Assembly: GCA_003537695.1 (NCBI GenBank)
Contig: DPRC01000054.1
Coordinates: 1-14,079 of the forward strand
Direction: 5' to 3'
Source of the DNA: Polaribacter sp.
GTDB taxonomy: Bacteria; Bacteroidota; Bacteroidia; Flavobacteriales; Flavobacteriaceae
Length of the DNA: 14,079 nucleotides
In this document: positions 7,048-14,053 of the stretch, one piece after another
Numbering within the stretch: the stretch's first letter is position 1
Layout of the letters: each line of letters opens with the position of its first letter
Notes under the pieces: model-generated
What the model saw: the letters and a program-made list of their open reading frames with translations, nothing else
Told to the model about the DNA's origin: nothing
Database searches by the model: none
Made by a program: the position numbers and the translations under genes

Positions 7048-8952
7048 TTACTTTACCTCTTCGAAATCTACATCTTCAACATTGTCTCCTTGGGCATCAG
7101 CAGCTTCAGGTTCTCCTTGTTGTGCGCCAGCGTCTCCACCTGCAGCTCCTTGCTCTGCAGCATACATCTCTTCAGATGCAGCTTTCCAGGCCTCATTAAT
7201 CGTTGCCATGGCAGTATCGATTAATTCCCCTTCTCTAGATTCGTGAGCAGCTTTTAGTGCTACTAATGCAGCTTCAATTGGTGTTTTTTTATCTTCAGAT
7301 AACTTATCACCAAATTCTGTTAGTTGCTTTTCTGTTTGGAAAATCATAGAATCTGCTTCGTTAATTTTTTCTGCAGCCTCTTTAGCAGCTTTATCAGCGT
7401 CCGCATTTTCTTCAGCCTCTTGTCTCATTTTAGCGATGTCTTCTTCAGATAAGCCAGAAGAAGCTTCAATTCTAATTTCATGAGATTTATTTGTTCCTTT
7501 GTCTAGTGCAGAAACCTTGATAATACCATTGGCATCAATATCAAAAGTTACTTCCACCTGAGGAACTCCTCTTTGTGCTGGAGGTAAACCATCTAAATGA
7601 AAACGTCCAATTGTATTGTTATCAGCAGCCATAGCTCTTTCACCTTGTAAAACGTGAATTTCAACAGAGGGTTGATTGTCTACTGCTGTAGAAAATACTT
7701 GAGATTTTTTTGTTGGAATGGTTGTGTTTGCATCAATTAATTTTGTGAAAACATTTCCCATTGTTTCAATTCCTAAAGATAAAGGTGTAACGTCTAATAA
7801 CAAAACATCTTTTACATCTCCAGATAAAACTCCTCCTTGGATTGCAGCTCCTAAAGCAACAACTTCGTCAGGATTTACTCCTTTACTTGGTGTCTTACTA
7901 AAGAATTTTTCTACTGCTTCTTGCACAGCAGGGATTCTTGTTGAACCACCAACCAATACGATTTCATCGATATCCGCGATAGATAAGTCCGCATTTTTTA
8001 AAGCTTTCTTACAAGGTGCAATTGTTCTTTTTACTAAATCGTCAATTAAAGCCTCAAACTTAGAACGGGTCATTGTTCTTACCAAGTGCTTTGGTCCACT
8101 CGCAGTAGCCGTTATATATGGTAAGTTAATTTCTGTTGAAGTAGTGCTTGATAATTCAATTTTTGCTTTTTCAGCTGCTTCTTTCAAACGCTGTAAAGAC
8201 ATTGGATCTTTACGTAAATCCATTCCTTCTTCAGCATTAAATTCTTCAGCCAACCAGTTAATGATTTTCTCATCAACATCATCACCACCTAAATGTGTAT
8301 CTCCATCTGTAGCTAATACTTCAAAAACACCATCTCCTAATTCTAAAATAGAAACATCATGTGTTCCACCACCAAAATCAAAAACAACAATTTTCTTGTC
8401 ATCGTGAGACTTGTCTAATCCATATGCTAATGCAGCAGCAGTTGGCTCATTTATAATTCTTTTTACTTGTAATCCTGCAATTTCACCAGCTTCTTTTGTA
8501 GCTTGACGTTGTGCATCGTTAAAATACGCAGGTACTGTAATTACCGCTTCACTTACTTCTGTTCCTAAGTAATCTTCAGCAGTTTTTTTCATTTTTTGTA
8601 ACACCATTGCAGAGATTTCCTGGGGCGTGTATAAACGTCCATCAATATCTACTCTTGGTGTATCGTTGTCTCCTTTTACTACTTTATAAGGAACTCTTCC
8701 TGCTTCTTTTGAAGAATCAGAAAATTTATTACCCATAAAACGTTTGATAGAATACACTGTTTTTGTTGGATTCGTTACCGCTTGTCTTTTAGCAGGGTCT
8801 CCAACTTTACGCTCTCCTCCTTCTATAAAGGCAACGATAGACGGTGTTGTTCTCTTTCCTTCTGAATTAGGAATTACAACGGGCTCATTACCCTCCATTA
8901 CAGATACACACGAGTTTGTTGTTCCTAGATCTATTCCAATTATTTTACTCAT
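7048..8952 (-). CDS. dnaK: molecular chaperone DnaK (Hsp70)
   Basis: Hsp70 chaperone (634 aa, cytosolic). It binds unfolded peptides through ATP cycling with DnaJ and GrpE. The three family signatures are present: IDLGTTNS (7-14), [14 protein letters not shown] (191-204) and [15 protein letters not shown] (332-346). The interdomain linker DVLLLD is at 382-387. The beta-sandwich substrate domain follows (about 390-500), then a helical lid and a Gly/Ala/Gln-rich tail ending EDVDFEEVK, the conserved acidic C-terminus. Full length with no damage. dnaJ and grpE are not adjacent, so dnaK appears to be transcribed alone, with its own terminator downstream. No CIRCE (HrcA) repeat was seen upstream. 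Instead a sigma-54-type promoter lies about 50 nt before the start codon. Confidence 0.98.
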   Translation of the reverse strand: MSKIIGIDLGTTNSCVSVMEGNEPVVIPNSEGKRTTPSIVAFIEGGERKVGDPAKRQAVTNPTKTVYSIKRFMGNKFSDSSKEAGRVPYKVVKGDNDTPRVDIDGRLYTPQEISAMVLQKMKKTAEDYLGTEVSEAVITVPAYFNDAQRQATKEAGEIAGLQVKRIINEPTAAALAYGLDKSHDDKKIVVFDFGGGTHDVSILELGDGVFEVLATDGDTHLGGDDVDEKIINWLAEEFNAEEGMDLRKDPMSLQRLKEAAEKAKIELSSTTSTEINLPYITATASGPKHLVRTMTRSKFEALIDDLVKRTIAPCKKALKNADLSIADIDEIVLVGGSTRIPAVQEAVEKFFSKTPSKGVNPDEVVALGAAIQGGVLSGDVKDVLLLDVTPLSLGIETMGNVFTKLIDANTTIPTKKSQVFSTAVDNQPSVEIHVLQGERAMAADNNTIGRFHLDGLPPAQRGVPQVEVTFDIDANGIIKVSALDKGTNKSHEIRIEASSGLSEEDIAKMRQEAEENADADKAAKEAAEKINEADSMIFQTEKQLTEFGDKLSEDKKTPIEAALVALKAAHESREGELIDTAMATINEAWKAASEEMYAAEQGAAGGDAGAQQGEPEAADAQGDNVEDVDFEEVK

Positions 8953-8999
8953 AATACTTATTTGATATTGTTATATATTCAATTTTACAATTACCAATA

Positions 9000-9016
9000 A
9001 GCAAACTGTGTGCCAA
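9000..9016 (-). promoter_or_regulatory. sigma-54 (-24/-12) promoter of dnaK
   Basis: The minus strand reads TTGGCAC-ACAGT-TTGCT (9016 to 9000). It matches the sigma-54 consensus TGGCAC-N5-TTGC(A/T), with the GG and GC dinucleotides exactly 12 nt apart. It predicts initiation near 8990 and a leader of about 37 nt before the dnaK ATG. No TAnnTTTG box or CIRCE was found between it and the gene. The match is seen directly; use in the cell is inferred, and requires RpoN and an enhancer-binding activator encoded elsewhere. Confidence 0.75.
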
Positions 9017-9033
9017 CTCTTGATTTTAAGTTA

Positions 9034-9109
9034 AATGTCAGTGTTGCAGTCCTACTGGAAATAATTATGTGACACTTTGACATTATATTGGTCTGCATTG
9101 CAGCTGACA
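9034..9109. promoter_or_regulatory. TGACA/TGTCA repeat cluster upstream of the dnaK sigma-54 element
   Basis: Four TGACA half-sites lie in 75 bp: TGTCA at 9036-9040 and TGACA at 9070-9074, 9078-9082 and 9105-9109. AATGTCA (9034-9040) and TGACATT (9078-9084) form a perfect 7-bp inverted repeat. At about 45-120 nt upstream of the predicted dnaK start they are placed where an enhancer-binding protein of sigma-54 could bind. Assignment as an activator site is inference. Confidence 0.4.
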
Positions 9110-9288
9110 AGTAGTTGTAGAGATTGAGCTATTTCAAACGATTAATGTGTCCAAAACTGAAAACTAGGGACAATTAAAGTGGTTTTTTTGTAAAATGAAA
9201 GGGAGTAATTGCGAAGAAAGGTTGTTGCCGAGTATAAATTATAATTTTAAATTATATAAAAAAAACAAGCGCTCTCCGCTATATTTTT

Positions 9289-9296
9289 TACATTTA
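9289..9296 (+). promoter_or_regulatory. candidate -7 box for the serine ammonia-lyase gene
   Basis: TACATTTA is a one-mismatch fit to TAnnTTTG, placed so that the leader would be about 20 nt. No TTG -33 element is evident. The same TAyATTTAC form occurs before two other genes in the window. Confidence 0.3.
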
Positions 9297-9323
9297 CAGT
9301 ACCTAATTTAATAATTTTTAAGA

Positions 9324-10748
9324 ATGTCGCAATTTATTAGTGTTTTTGATATGCTCAAAATTGGAGTTGGACCCTCGAGTTCGCATACATTAGGTCCTTG
9401 GAGAGCTGCCGAACAATGGATACGGTTTTTAAATACAGCTGCTATTTTTGATAAGATTGATGGGGTAAGAATTGATTTATTTGGTTCTTTAGCGCTTACA
9501 GGAAAAGGACACGCAACAGACTATGCTGTTTTGTTAGGTTTGAGCGGAGCAGATCCTGAACACATACCAATAAGCAACATTGATCCTATTATTAACGACA
9601 TTAAAAACAATAATAAGTTACAGCTTAACAACGAGAGGGAAATTAATTTTTCACTTGAGAATGTGGTATTTAATAAAGCATTTCTTCCTTTCCATGCAAA
9701 TGGAATCATTTTTAGAGGTTTTCACAAAGGCAAAGAAATAGCAACAGAGACTTATTATTCTATTGGTGGAGGTTTCATTGTGCAAGAAGAAGATCATTTG
9801 AAGCAGGAAATTGAAATTACTAAAAAGAATTTTCCATTTCCAATCAATAGGGCTATCCAGCTGGAAGAGTTTTGTAAAAAAGAAAATTTAGAGATCTCTG
9901 ATATTGTTTTAAAGAACGAATTAGAGTTGCGTACTTCTGGTGAAATTGACGCAGAGTTAAACAGAATCTGGGATACGATGCTGGAGTGCATGTATATCGG
10001 ATGTCATACAGAAGGGAAACTTCCTGGTGGATTAAATGTAAAGCGCAGGGCTTTTTCTTCACATGAAAAGCTAATAAAAGATACTACTTATACAAATCAT
10101 AAAGAATGGATTACTGCGATAAGAAGTACAGAGGTGAAATTTAGAGAAATTTTAAAGTGGGTGAGTTGCTTTGCATTGGCTGTAAATGAGGTTAATGCCG
10201 CTTTAGGAAGGGTTGTAACTGCTCCAACAAATGGCAGCGCTGGCGTAATTCCAGCAGTTTTAATGTATTATTTAGTAATTGAAAATCACGAAGCTGATTT
10301 TAAGCACGTTAAAAAATTTCTATTAACAGCCGGGGAGATTGGAAGTCTGTTTAAAAAGAACGCTACTATTTCCGCTGCTATGGGTGGTTGTCAGGCAGAA
10401 ATTGGTGTTTCATCTGCGATGGCGGCGGCGGCTTTAACGGAATTACTAGGAGGAACAGCATCCCAATGCTTGGTCGCTGCAGAGATAGCGATGGAACATC
10501 ACTTGGGTTTAACCTGCGATCCTATAGGAGGTTTAGTACAAATACCGTGTATAGAAAGAAATGCTATGGGCGCAATTAAGGCAATCAATGCTGCAGAAAT
10601 GGCATTAGAAACAGACCCTGAAGAAGTAAAGGTTCCCTTGGATAAAGTGATCGACACGATGTGGGAGACCGCAAAAGACATGCATAAAAACTATAAAGAG
10701 ACTTCAGAAGGTGGTTTAGCCATGAATGTAGGCTTCGCGGACTGCTAA
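9324..10748 (+). CDS. L-serine ammonia-lyase (single-chain, iron-sulfur)
   Basis: L-serine deaminase, 474 aa, converting L-serine to pyruvate and ammonia with a [4Fe-4S] cluster as Lewis acid; cytosolic. The N-terminal beta domain starts with [14 protein letters not shown] (15-28). The catalytic alpha domain holds [14 protein letters not shown] (299-312). Three cluster cysteines are in the family spacing: Cys356 (MGGCQAE), Cys398 (LTCDP) and Cys409 (QIPC), that is 42 and 11 residues apart. The last residue, Cys474, is the C-terminal cysteine known in this class to plug the active site (tail-in-mouth) until substrate arrives. Alpha and beta domains are fused in one chain, as in E. coli SdaA rather than the two-subunit Gram-positive form. 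It stands alone, divergent from dnaK, and ends at a hairpin shared with proteorhodopsin. Confidence 0.95.
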   Translation: MSQFISVFDMLKIGVGPSSSHTLGPWRAAEQWIRFLNTAAIFDKIDGVRIDLFGSLALTGKGHATDYAVLLGLSGADPEHIPISNIDPIINDIKNNNKLQLNNEREINFSLENVVFNKAFLPFHANGIIFRGFHKGKEIATETYYSIGGGFIVQEEDHLKQEIEITKKNFPFPINRAIQLEEFCKKENLEISDIVLKNELELRTSGEIDAELNRIWDTMLECMYIGCHTEGKLPGGLNVKRRAFSSHEKLIKDTTYTNHKEWITAIRSTEVKFREILKWVSCFALAVNEVNAALGRVVTAPTNGSAGVIPAVLMYYLVIENHEADFKHVKKFLLTAGEIGSLFKKNATISAAMGGCQAEIGVSSAMAAAALTELLGGTASQCLVAAEIAMEHHLGLTCDPIGGLVQIPCIERNAMGAIKAINAAEMALETDPEEVKVPLDKVIDTMWETAKDMHKNYKETSEGGLAMNVGFADC

Positions 10749-10784
10749 AAAAAAAGTCCAAAAGCTTTTATGGCTTTTGGACTT
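10747..10784 (-). terminator. terminator of proteorhodopsin, shared with the serine ammonia-lyase gene
   Basis: A perfect 12-bp stem (AAGTCCAAAAGC at 10754-10765 with 10773-10784) closes a 7-nt loop. On the minus strand it is followed by nine U residues (10755-10747), a strong intrinsic terminator 24 nt after the proteorhodopsin stop. On the plus strand it lies directly after the lyase stop and has only a poor U-tract, so it works best for proteorhodopsin and may serve both. Confidence 0.85.
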
Positions 10785-10807
10785 CTAGAAATAACTAACT
10801 AAATTAA

Positions 10808-11530
10808 TTATTTTTCAGAACTTTGAACAGCTAAGTTATAAACTACCAATCCAAATCCTATTTTGTTGATTGCATCTCCAATGTTATAAATAACATTTAA
10901 GTCCAATCCTCCAAAGATACCTTCGTACCATCCTGGAGTACCAGCCATATATCCAATTGGGTAAATTGCCCAACCTACCAATACGAACCAACATAATGTT
11001 TTGTGTGCTTTTAATACTGCCCCACCAGCTTCAACAGCTAATTTTTTAGCAGAACCTAACCAGATGTCATACACTATTACAAAGTAAGCAATACCTGATG
11101 CAAGACCCCAAACTTGAGCATTTGCTGGATCAATAGCTTCACCTATGTAACCTGTTACTAACATGATCACAGATAACAAAATTAATCTCCACATTAAAGA
11201 TTTTTTTGCTCCTGCAACTTTTAAGATTAAATAAAACTCAACACACATTAATGGCACTGTTAATACCCAGTCAATGTATCTGAAGAAAGTTGGAGACTCC
11301 GAAAAAGCTGCCCAATAATCTCTCATGTAGAAGTAATGTACTGCTGCAATAAAGGTTATTAAACCAGATACTAATAAAGAAGTTCTCCACTTTTTATCAA
11401 CGCTATTCATTGATAAAAAGAAAAATACTGATGCAGCCATCATAGCCATACAGCCTACAAAAAATGTAAATCCAACGTAATCATCTGTAGCCATTTTGGT
11501 CACAGAAAGAAAATTCATAGATAAATTCAT
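10808..11530 (-). CDS. proteorhodopsin, light-driven proton pump (green-tuned)
   Basis: Seven-helix retinal protein of 240 aa in the inner membrane, pumping H+ out of the cell in light. Helix C carries the proton-pump triad: Asp87 (acceptor), Thr91 and Glu98 (donor), in RYIDWVLTVPLMCVEFY. His65, 22 residues before Asp87, matches the proteorhodopsin-specific histidine that partners the acceptor. The retinal Schiff-base lysine is Lys223 in DAINKIGFG. Met95 occupies the spectral tuning site (residue 105 of green proteorhodopsin); Met or Leu there gives green absorption, Gln blue. The N-terminus before helix A is short; Met1 and Met5 are both possible starts. It is divergent from blh, which makes retinal, and ends at a strong terminator, so it is transcribed alone. 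The triad excludes the NDQ sodium and NTQ chloride pump types. Confidence 0.98.
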   Translation of the reverse strand: MNLSMNFLSVTKMATDDYVGFTFFVGCMAMMAASVFFFLSMNSVDKKWRTSLLVSGLITFIAAVHYFYMRDYWAAFSESPTFFRYIDWVLTVPLMCVEFYLILKVAGAKKSLMWRLILLSVIMLVTGYIGEAIDPANAQVWGLASGIAYFVIVYDIWLGSAKKLAVEAGGAVLKAHKTLCWFVLVGWAIYPIGYMAGTPGWYEGIFGGLDLNVIYNIGDAINKIGFGLVVYNLAVQSSEK

Positions 11531-11595
11531 AATGTTTAAAAAAATTAAGTTAGTAAAATTGTTTATTGTTTAAGCTTTTAACTTAAACACTTATC

Positions 11596-11603
11596 CAAAG
11601 ATA
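11596..11603 (-). promoter_or_regulatory. -7 box of the proteorhodopsin promoter
   Basis: TATCTTTG on the minus strand is a perfect match to the Bacteroidetes -7 consensus TAnnTTTG. It predicts initiation near 11589 and a leader of about 60 nt. No clear TTG -33 triplet stands upstream; that zone overlaps the blh -7 box. Confidence 0.6.
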
Positions 11604-11616
11604 AAGAAAAAAATAT

Positions 11617-11624
11617 TAAATTTG
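11617..11624 (+). promoter_or_regulatory. -7 box of the blh promoter, implying a leaderless transcript
   Basis: TAAATTTG matches TAnnTTTG perfectly and ends 4 nt before the blh ATG at 11629. Initiation would fall at or beside the start codon, giving a leaderless mRNA unless translation begins at Met13. It faces away from the proteorhodopsin -7 box, with 13 bp between the two, so the promoters share DNA. Confidence 0.5.
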
Positions 11625-11628
11625 CATA

Positions 11629-12513
11629 ATGGAAACAAAAAATAATAGAAATTATCAAAATTTCATGCTTTATTTTACATTTTTCTTGCTTTGGGTAAGC
11701 ATCCAATTTGGAGAAGTAGTGGAGGACTTTATTGCCTATATAATGGTGGTTTCTATAGGTATTCTGCACGGTGCGAACGACTTACTGATTTTGTCTAAAA
11801 AAGACAAAGGGAGAAATACTTTTCTTAAGAACCTAATTATTTACCTCGGTATTATTGGAGGATGTTTGATAATTTATTTTTACAGTCCTTTTGTTGCCAT
11901 TTTACTTTTTGTGTTTTTAAGTGCCTATCATTTTGGAGAGGAACACTTGGGTGCTATAATTTCGGTAAATCGAGTTTTTGATTTTTTATATTTTTTGGGG
12001 TATGGGCTGTTTATATTCGCATTACTTTTATATCAATCCATTTCGGATGTGGACGAAGTTATGTTGGAATTAACAGGAGCGACTTTTACGATTCAACAGA
12101 TAGAAAATACGCTAATAGCAAGCACTATTTGTTTGTTTATGGGAAGTGTGTATTTGATTGTATCTAAAAGGAATGTCTTAGTGTTCTTTATAAAGGAATC
12201 CTTTTACTTGCTGTTACTTTTCCTTGTCTTTAAAACCTCTTCTTTAATTTTAGGTTTTGCTATTTATTTCATTCTTTGGCATTCCATCCCTTCTATTATA
12301 GATCAAATCGAATTTATCTCGGGAAATTTAAACAAGGAAAGTTTTCTTTTCTATGTCAAAAAAGCACTTATTTACTGGATTATTAGTATCGTTGGTTTGT
12401 TGTTTCTGTATCAAATAGTTCCAGACATTGAATTATTTTCAACAGTAATTTTCGCCATTTTGTTTGCGGTCACCGCCCCACATACATGGGTAATGTATAA
12501 AATGAAAAATTAA
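11629..12513 (+). CDS. blh: Blh-type beta-carotene 15,15'-dioxygenase (retinal synthesis)
   Basis: Multi-spanning membrane enzyme of the Brp/Blh family (294 aa). It cleaves beta-carotene into two retinal molecules, the chromophore of the adjacent proteorhodopsin. Conserved metal-ligand histidines sit in recognisable blocks: GILHGANDLL (His47), YHFGEEHLG (His101, His106), LWHSIPS (His218) and, near the C-terminus, TAPHTW (His285). Hydrophobic segments fill most of the chain, with about seven to eight predicted spans. It is divergent from proteorhodopsin, a pairing known from marine flavobacteria. No carotenoid biosynthesis genes lie in the window, so beta-carotene must be made elsewhere. The 3' end overlaps convergent yaaA by 4 nt. 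A later start at Met13 is possible given the promoter position. Confidence 0.95.
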   Translation: METKNNRNYQNFMLYFTFFLLWVSIQFGEVVEDFIAYIMVVSIGILHGANDLLILSKKDKGRNTFLKNLIIYLGIIGGCLIIYFYSPFVAILLFVFLSAYHFGEEHLGAIISVNRVFDFLYFLGYGLFIFALLLYQSISDVDEVMLELTGATFTIQQIENTLIASTICLFMGSVYLIVSKRNVLVFFIKESFYLLLLFLVFKTSSLILGFAIYFILWHSIPSIIDQIEFISGNLNKESFLFYVKKALIYWIISIVGLLFLYQIVPDIELFSTVIFAILFAVTAPHTWVMYKMKN

Positions 12514-13268
12514 CGCGTAAAAAAGAGCTCATTTCCTGCAGACATTTCTTCAGAGAAACGGTACCGTTCCAAATTAAATCCTTTTAACTCCTCAATTGTT
12601 TGGACATCGTTGTCTATAATATAACGCACCATTAAGCCACGTGCCTTTTTAGCAAAGGTCATAATCGTTTTGTATTCCCCGTTTTTAAAGTCTTTGAATA
12701 CAGGAGTAATCATCGGAACCTTTAAGACCTTCTTAGGAAGTACTTTAAAGTATTCGGTACTCGCTAGGTTCACAAGTAGCTCTCCTGCTTCTAATTCCTT
12801 ATTTAAGGTGTTTGCAACTGCGTCCCCCCAAAATTTATAAAGATTCTCCGTTTTTCCAACCTTTAATTTCGTTCCCATTTCTAGACGGTAAGGTTGTATC
12901 AAGTCCAAAGGTTTTAACAATCCATACAATCCGGATAGAATTCGCAAACGGTTTTGCAATAGGGGTATCTTTTCGTCTTCTAAAGATTGTACATCAATGC
13001 CTCGGAATACTTCACCCGTAAAAGAGTAAATCGCTTGTTTCGCATTTTCAGCAGTAAAGGGAGTTTTCCATGTCTGATTGCGTTCGTAATTTAATTGAGA
13101 TAAGTTTTCAGAAATATGCATTAAGGTTCCAAGTTCTCCGCTAGAAAGTGTTTTTAATTTTTTATTTAATTTCTCAGATTGCACTAAAAACGTTGGCTGT
13201 GTGTGCAGCTTAGTAGGTGCTTTTTTTTCAAAATCTAAAGATTTGGCTGGTGATATAATGATTTTCAT
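12510..13268 (-). CDS. yaaA: peroxide stress protein YaaA (UPF0246/DUF328)
   Basis: Cytosolic protein of 252 aa, about the family's normal length. Family hallmarks: the N-terminal MKIIISPAKSLDF, then YSFTGEVFRG (81-90), the central LRILSGLYGLLKPLDLIQPYRLEMG (108-132), NLYKFWGD (142-149), NLASTEYFK (168-176) and TFAKKARGLMVRY (204-216). In E. coli YaaA is induced by hydrogen peroxide and limits intracellular free iron, protecting DNA from Fenton damage; it is also described as DNA-binding. The role here is inferred by family. It converges with blh, sharing the last 4 nt (TTAA contains both stops). Its upstream gap has inverted repeats that could be operators. Confidence 0.95.
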   Translation of the reverse strand: MKIIISPAKSLDFEKKAPTKLHTQPTFLVQSEKLNKKLKTLSSGELGTLMHISENLSQLNYERNQTWKTPFTAENAKQAIYSFTGEVFRGIDVQSLEDEKIPLLQNRLRILSGLYGLLKPLDLIQPYRLEMGTKLKVGKTENLYKFWGDAVANTLNKELEAGELLVNLASTEYFKVLPKKVLKVPMITPVFKDFKNGEYKTIMTFAKKARGLMVRYIIDNDVQTIEELKGFNLERYRFSEEMSAGNELFFTR

Positions 13269-13279
13269 TTGCTATATTT

Positions 13280-13287
13280 CAAAAATA
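13280..13287 (-). promoter_or_regulatory. candidate -7 box for yaaA
   Basis: TATTTTTG on the minus strand fits TAnnTTTG, 11 nt upstream of the yaaA ATG, giving a very short leader. It abuts the inner arm of the 9-bp inverted repeat beginning at 13287. No -33 triplet at standard spacing. Confidence 0.35.
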
Positions 13288-13323
13288 ATACTTTGTTGTT
13301 ACTGGATAAAAATACAAAGTATT
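13287..13323. promoter_or_regulatory. 9-bp inverted repeat upstream of yaaA, candidate operator
   Basis: AATACTTTG (13287-13295) and CAAAGTATT (13315-13323) are perfect inverted copies separated by 19 nt, 19-55 nt before the yaaA start and overlapping its candidate -7 box. Position and symmetry suit a repressor or activator site, or a leader hairpin. The binding factor is unknown. Confidence 0.4.
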
Positions 13324-13349
13324 CTTTTATTTTTCTAATAAATAATTGC

Positions 13350-13364
13350 TTTATAATTTATAAA
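13350..13364. promoter_or_regulatory. 7-1-7 AT palindrome resembling a PerR/Fur-family box
   Basis: TTTATAATTTATAAA is a perfect 7-1-7 palindrome, similar in layout to the PerR box (TTATAATnATTATAA). It lies 82-96 nt upstream of yaaA, a peroxide-stress gene, and 107 nt upstream of the sigma factor start. It is pure A/T in an AT-rich gap, so chance cannot be excluded. Confidence 0.3.
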
Positions 13365-13471
13365 CCTATTTGTAAAATCTATCTATTGTTGTAGAGTTAA
13401 TTATTTTTTATAAATTCAGCAAACTATTTATCTTTTTCGAGGTCAAAGTATAATTAAAGAAAGAATGTTAG

Positions 13472-14011
13472 TTGGATAAAGATGCGGAGCTTATTAAAAA
13501 GTTGAAAGATACCACACTAAAGGATATGGCTTTTAGTGCGCTACTTGAGGGCTATCAGGAACGTTTGTATTGGCATATTCGGAAGATCGTAATTACGCAT
13601 GAAAATGCAGATGATGTTTTACAAAATACTTTTATTAGGGTGTACAAAAGCATTTCGAACTTTCAAGAAAAAAGCAGCTTACATACTTGGATGTACAGAA
13701 TTGCACACAATGAATCTTTGCGGTTTTTAGAAAAAAACAAGAATAAATCGTACGCTAATATTGAGGACTTATCCAGTACTCATTTAGAAATTTTATTTGA
13801 AGATGTTTATTTTAATGGGGACGAAATACAAATGAAGTTGCATACAATTATTGCTAATTTTACTGAAAAGCAAAAACGTGTTTTTCAAATGAAATATTTT
13901 GATGATTTAAGTTTTCGTAAGATTTCTGAAATTTTAAAGGTTTCAGAAAACACCTTGAAGTCAACCTATTACGCTGCTGTGAAAATTATCGAAGAAAAAA
14001 TAATGAACTAA
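13472..14011 (+). CDS. ECF-type RNA polymerase sigma factor (sigma-70 family)
   Basis: Two-domain sigma factor of 179 aa. Region 2 spans about residues 22-88, with ENADDVLQNTFIRVYKSI (45-62) for core binding and HTWMYRIAHNESLRFLE (71-87) for -10 recognition. Region 4 spans about 122-176, with the helix-turn-helix LSFRKISEILKVSENTLKSTYY (146-167) for -35 recognition. The start must be TTG at 13472: an in-frame TAG precedes it directly and the first in-frame ATG (codon 19) would cut into region 2. The N-terminus DAELIKKLKD is typical of flavobacterial members. A 4-codon ORF (ATGTTAGTTGGATAA, 13465-13479) overlaps this start. The next gene begins 42 nt downstream and is a likely co-transcribed partner, possibly an anti-sigma factor. 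The regulon cannot be read from sequence. Confidence 0.9.
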   Translation: MDKDAELIKKLKDTTLKDMAFSALLEGYQERLYWHIRKIVITHENADDVLQNTFIRVYKSISNFQEKSSLHTWMYRIAHNESLRFLEKNKNKSYANIEDLSSTHLEILFEDVYFNGDEIQMKLHTIIANFTEKQKRVFQMKYFDDLSFRKISEILKVSENTLKSTYYAAVKIIEEKIMN

Positions 14012-14053
14012 ATTTCAAACTATGTTCATAAAAAGGGGTCTAATATAAACACT

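Larger units (their letters stand above)
8953..9323. other. divergent intergenic region between dnaK and the serine ammonia-lyase gene
   Basis: A 371-bp gene-free stretch. The dnaK side holds the sigma-54-like element (9000-9016) and a cluster of TGACA/TGTCA half-sites (9036-9109). An 11-nt palindrome CTGCA-T-TGCAG is at 9093-9103. The middle contains nothing I can assign. The other side has a perfect 17-bp AT-only palindrome (9240-9256, TATAATTT either side of one T), which may be an UP-like or bent-DNA element or may be chance, and a -7-like box near 9289. No open frame of convincing coding character was seen. Confidence 0.6.

Noticed and set aside
7718..8407. Long open frame (229 codons) on the plus strand opposite dnaK
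   Set aside because: It is antisense to a perfectly conserved DnaK and its translation resembles no protein; a codon-bias shadow.
8953..9323. CIRCE (HrcA) operator upstream of dnaK
   Set aside because: Searched by eye for TTAGCACTC-N9-GAGTGCTAA and close variants; none present.
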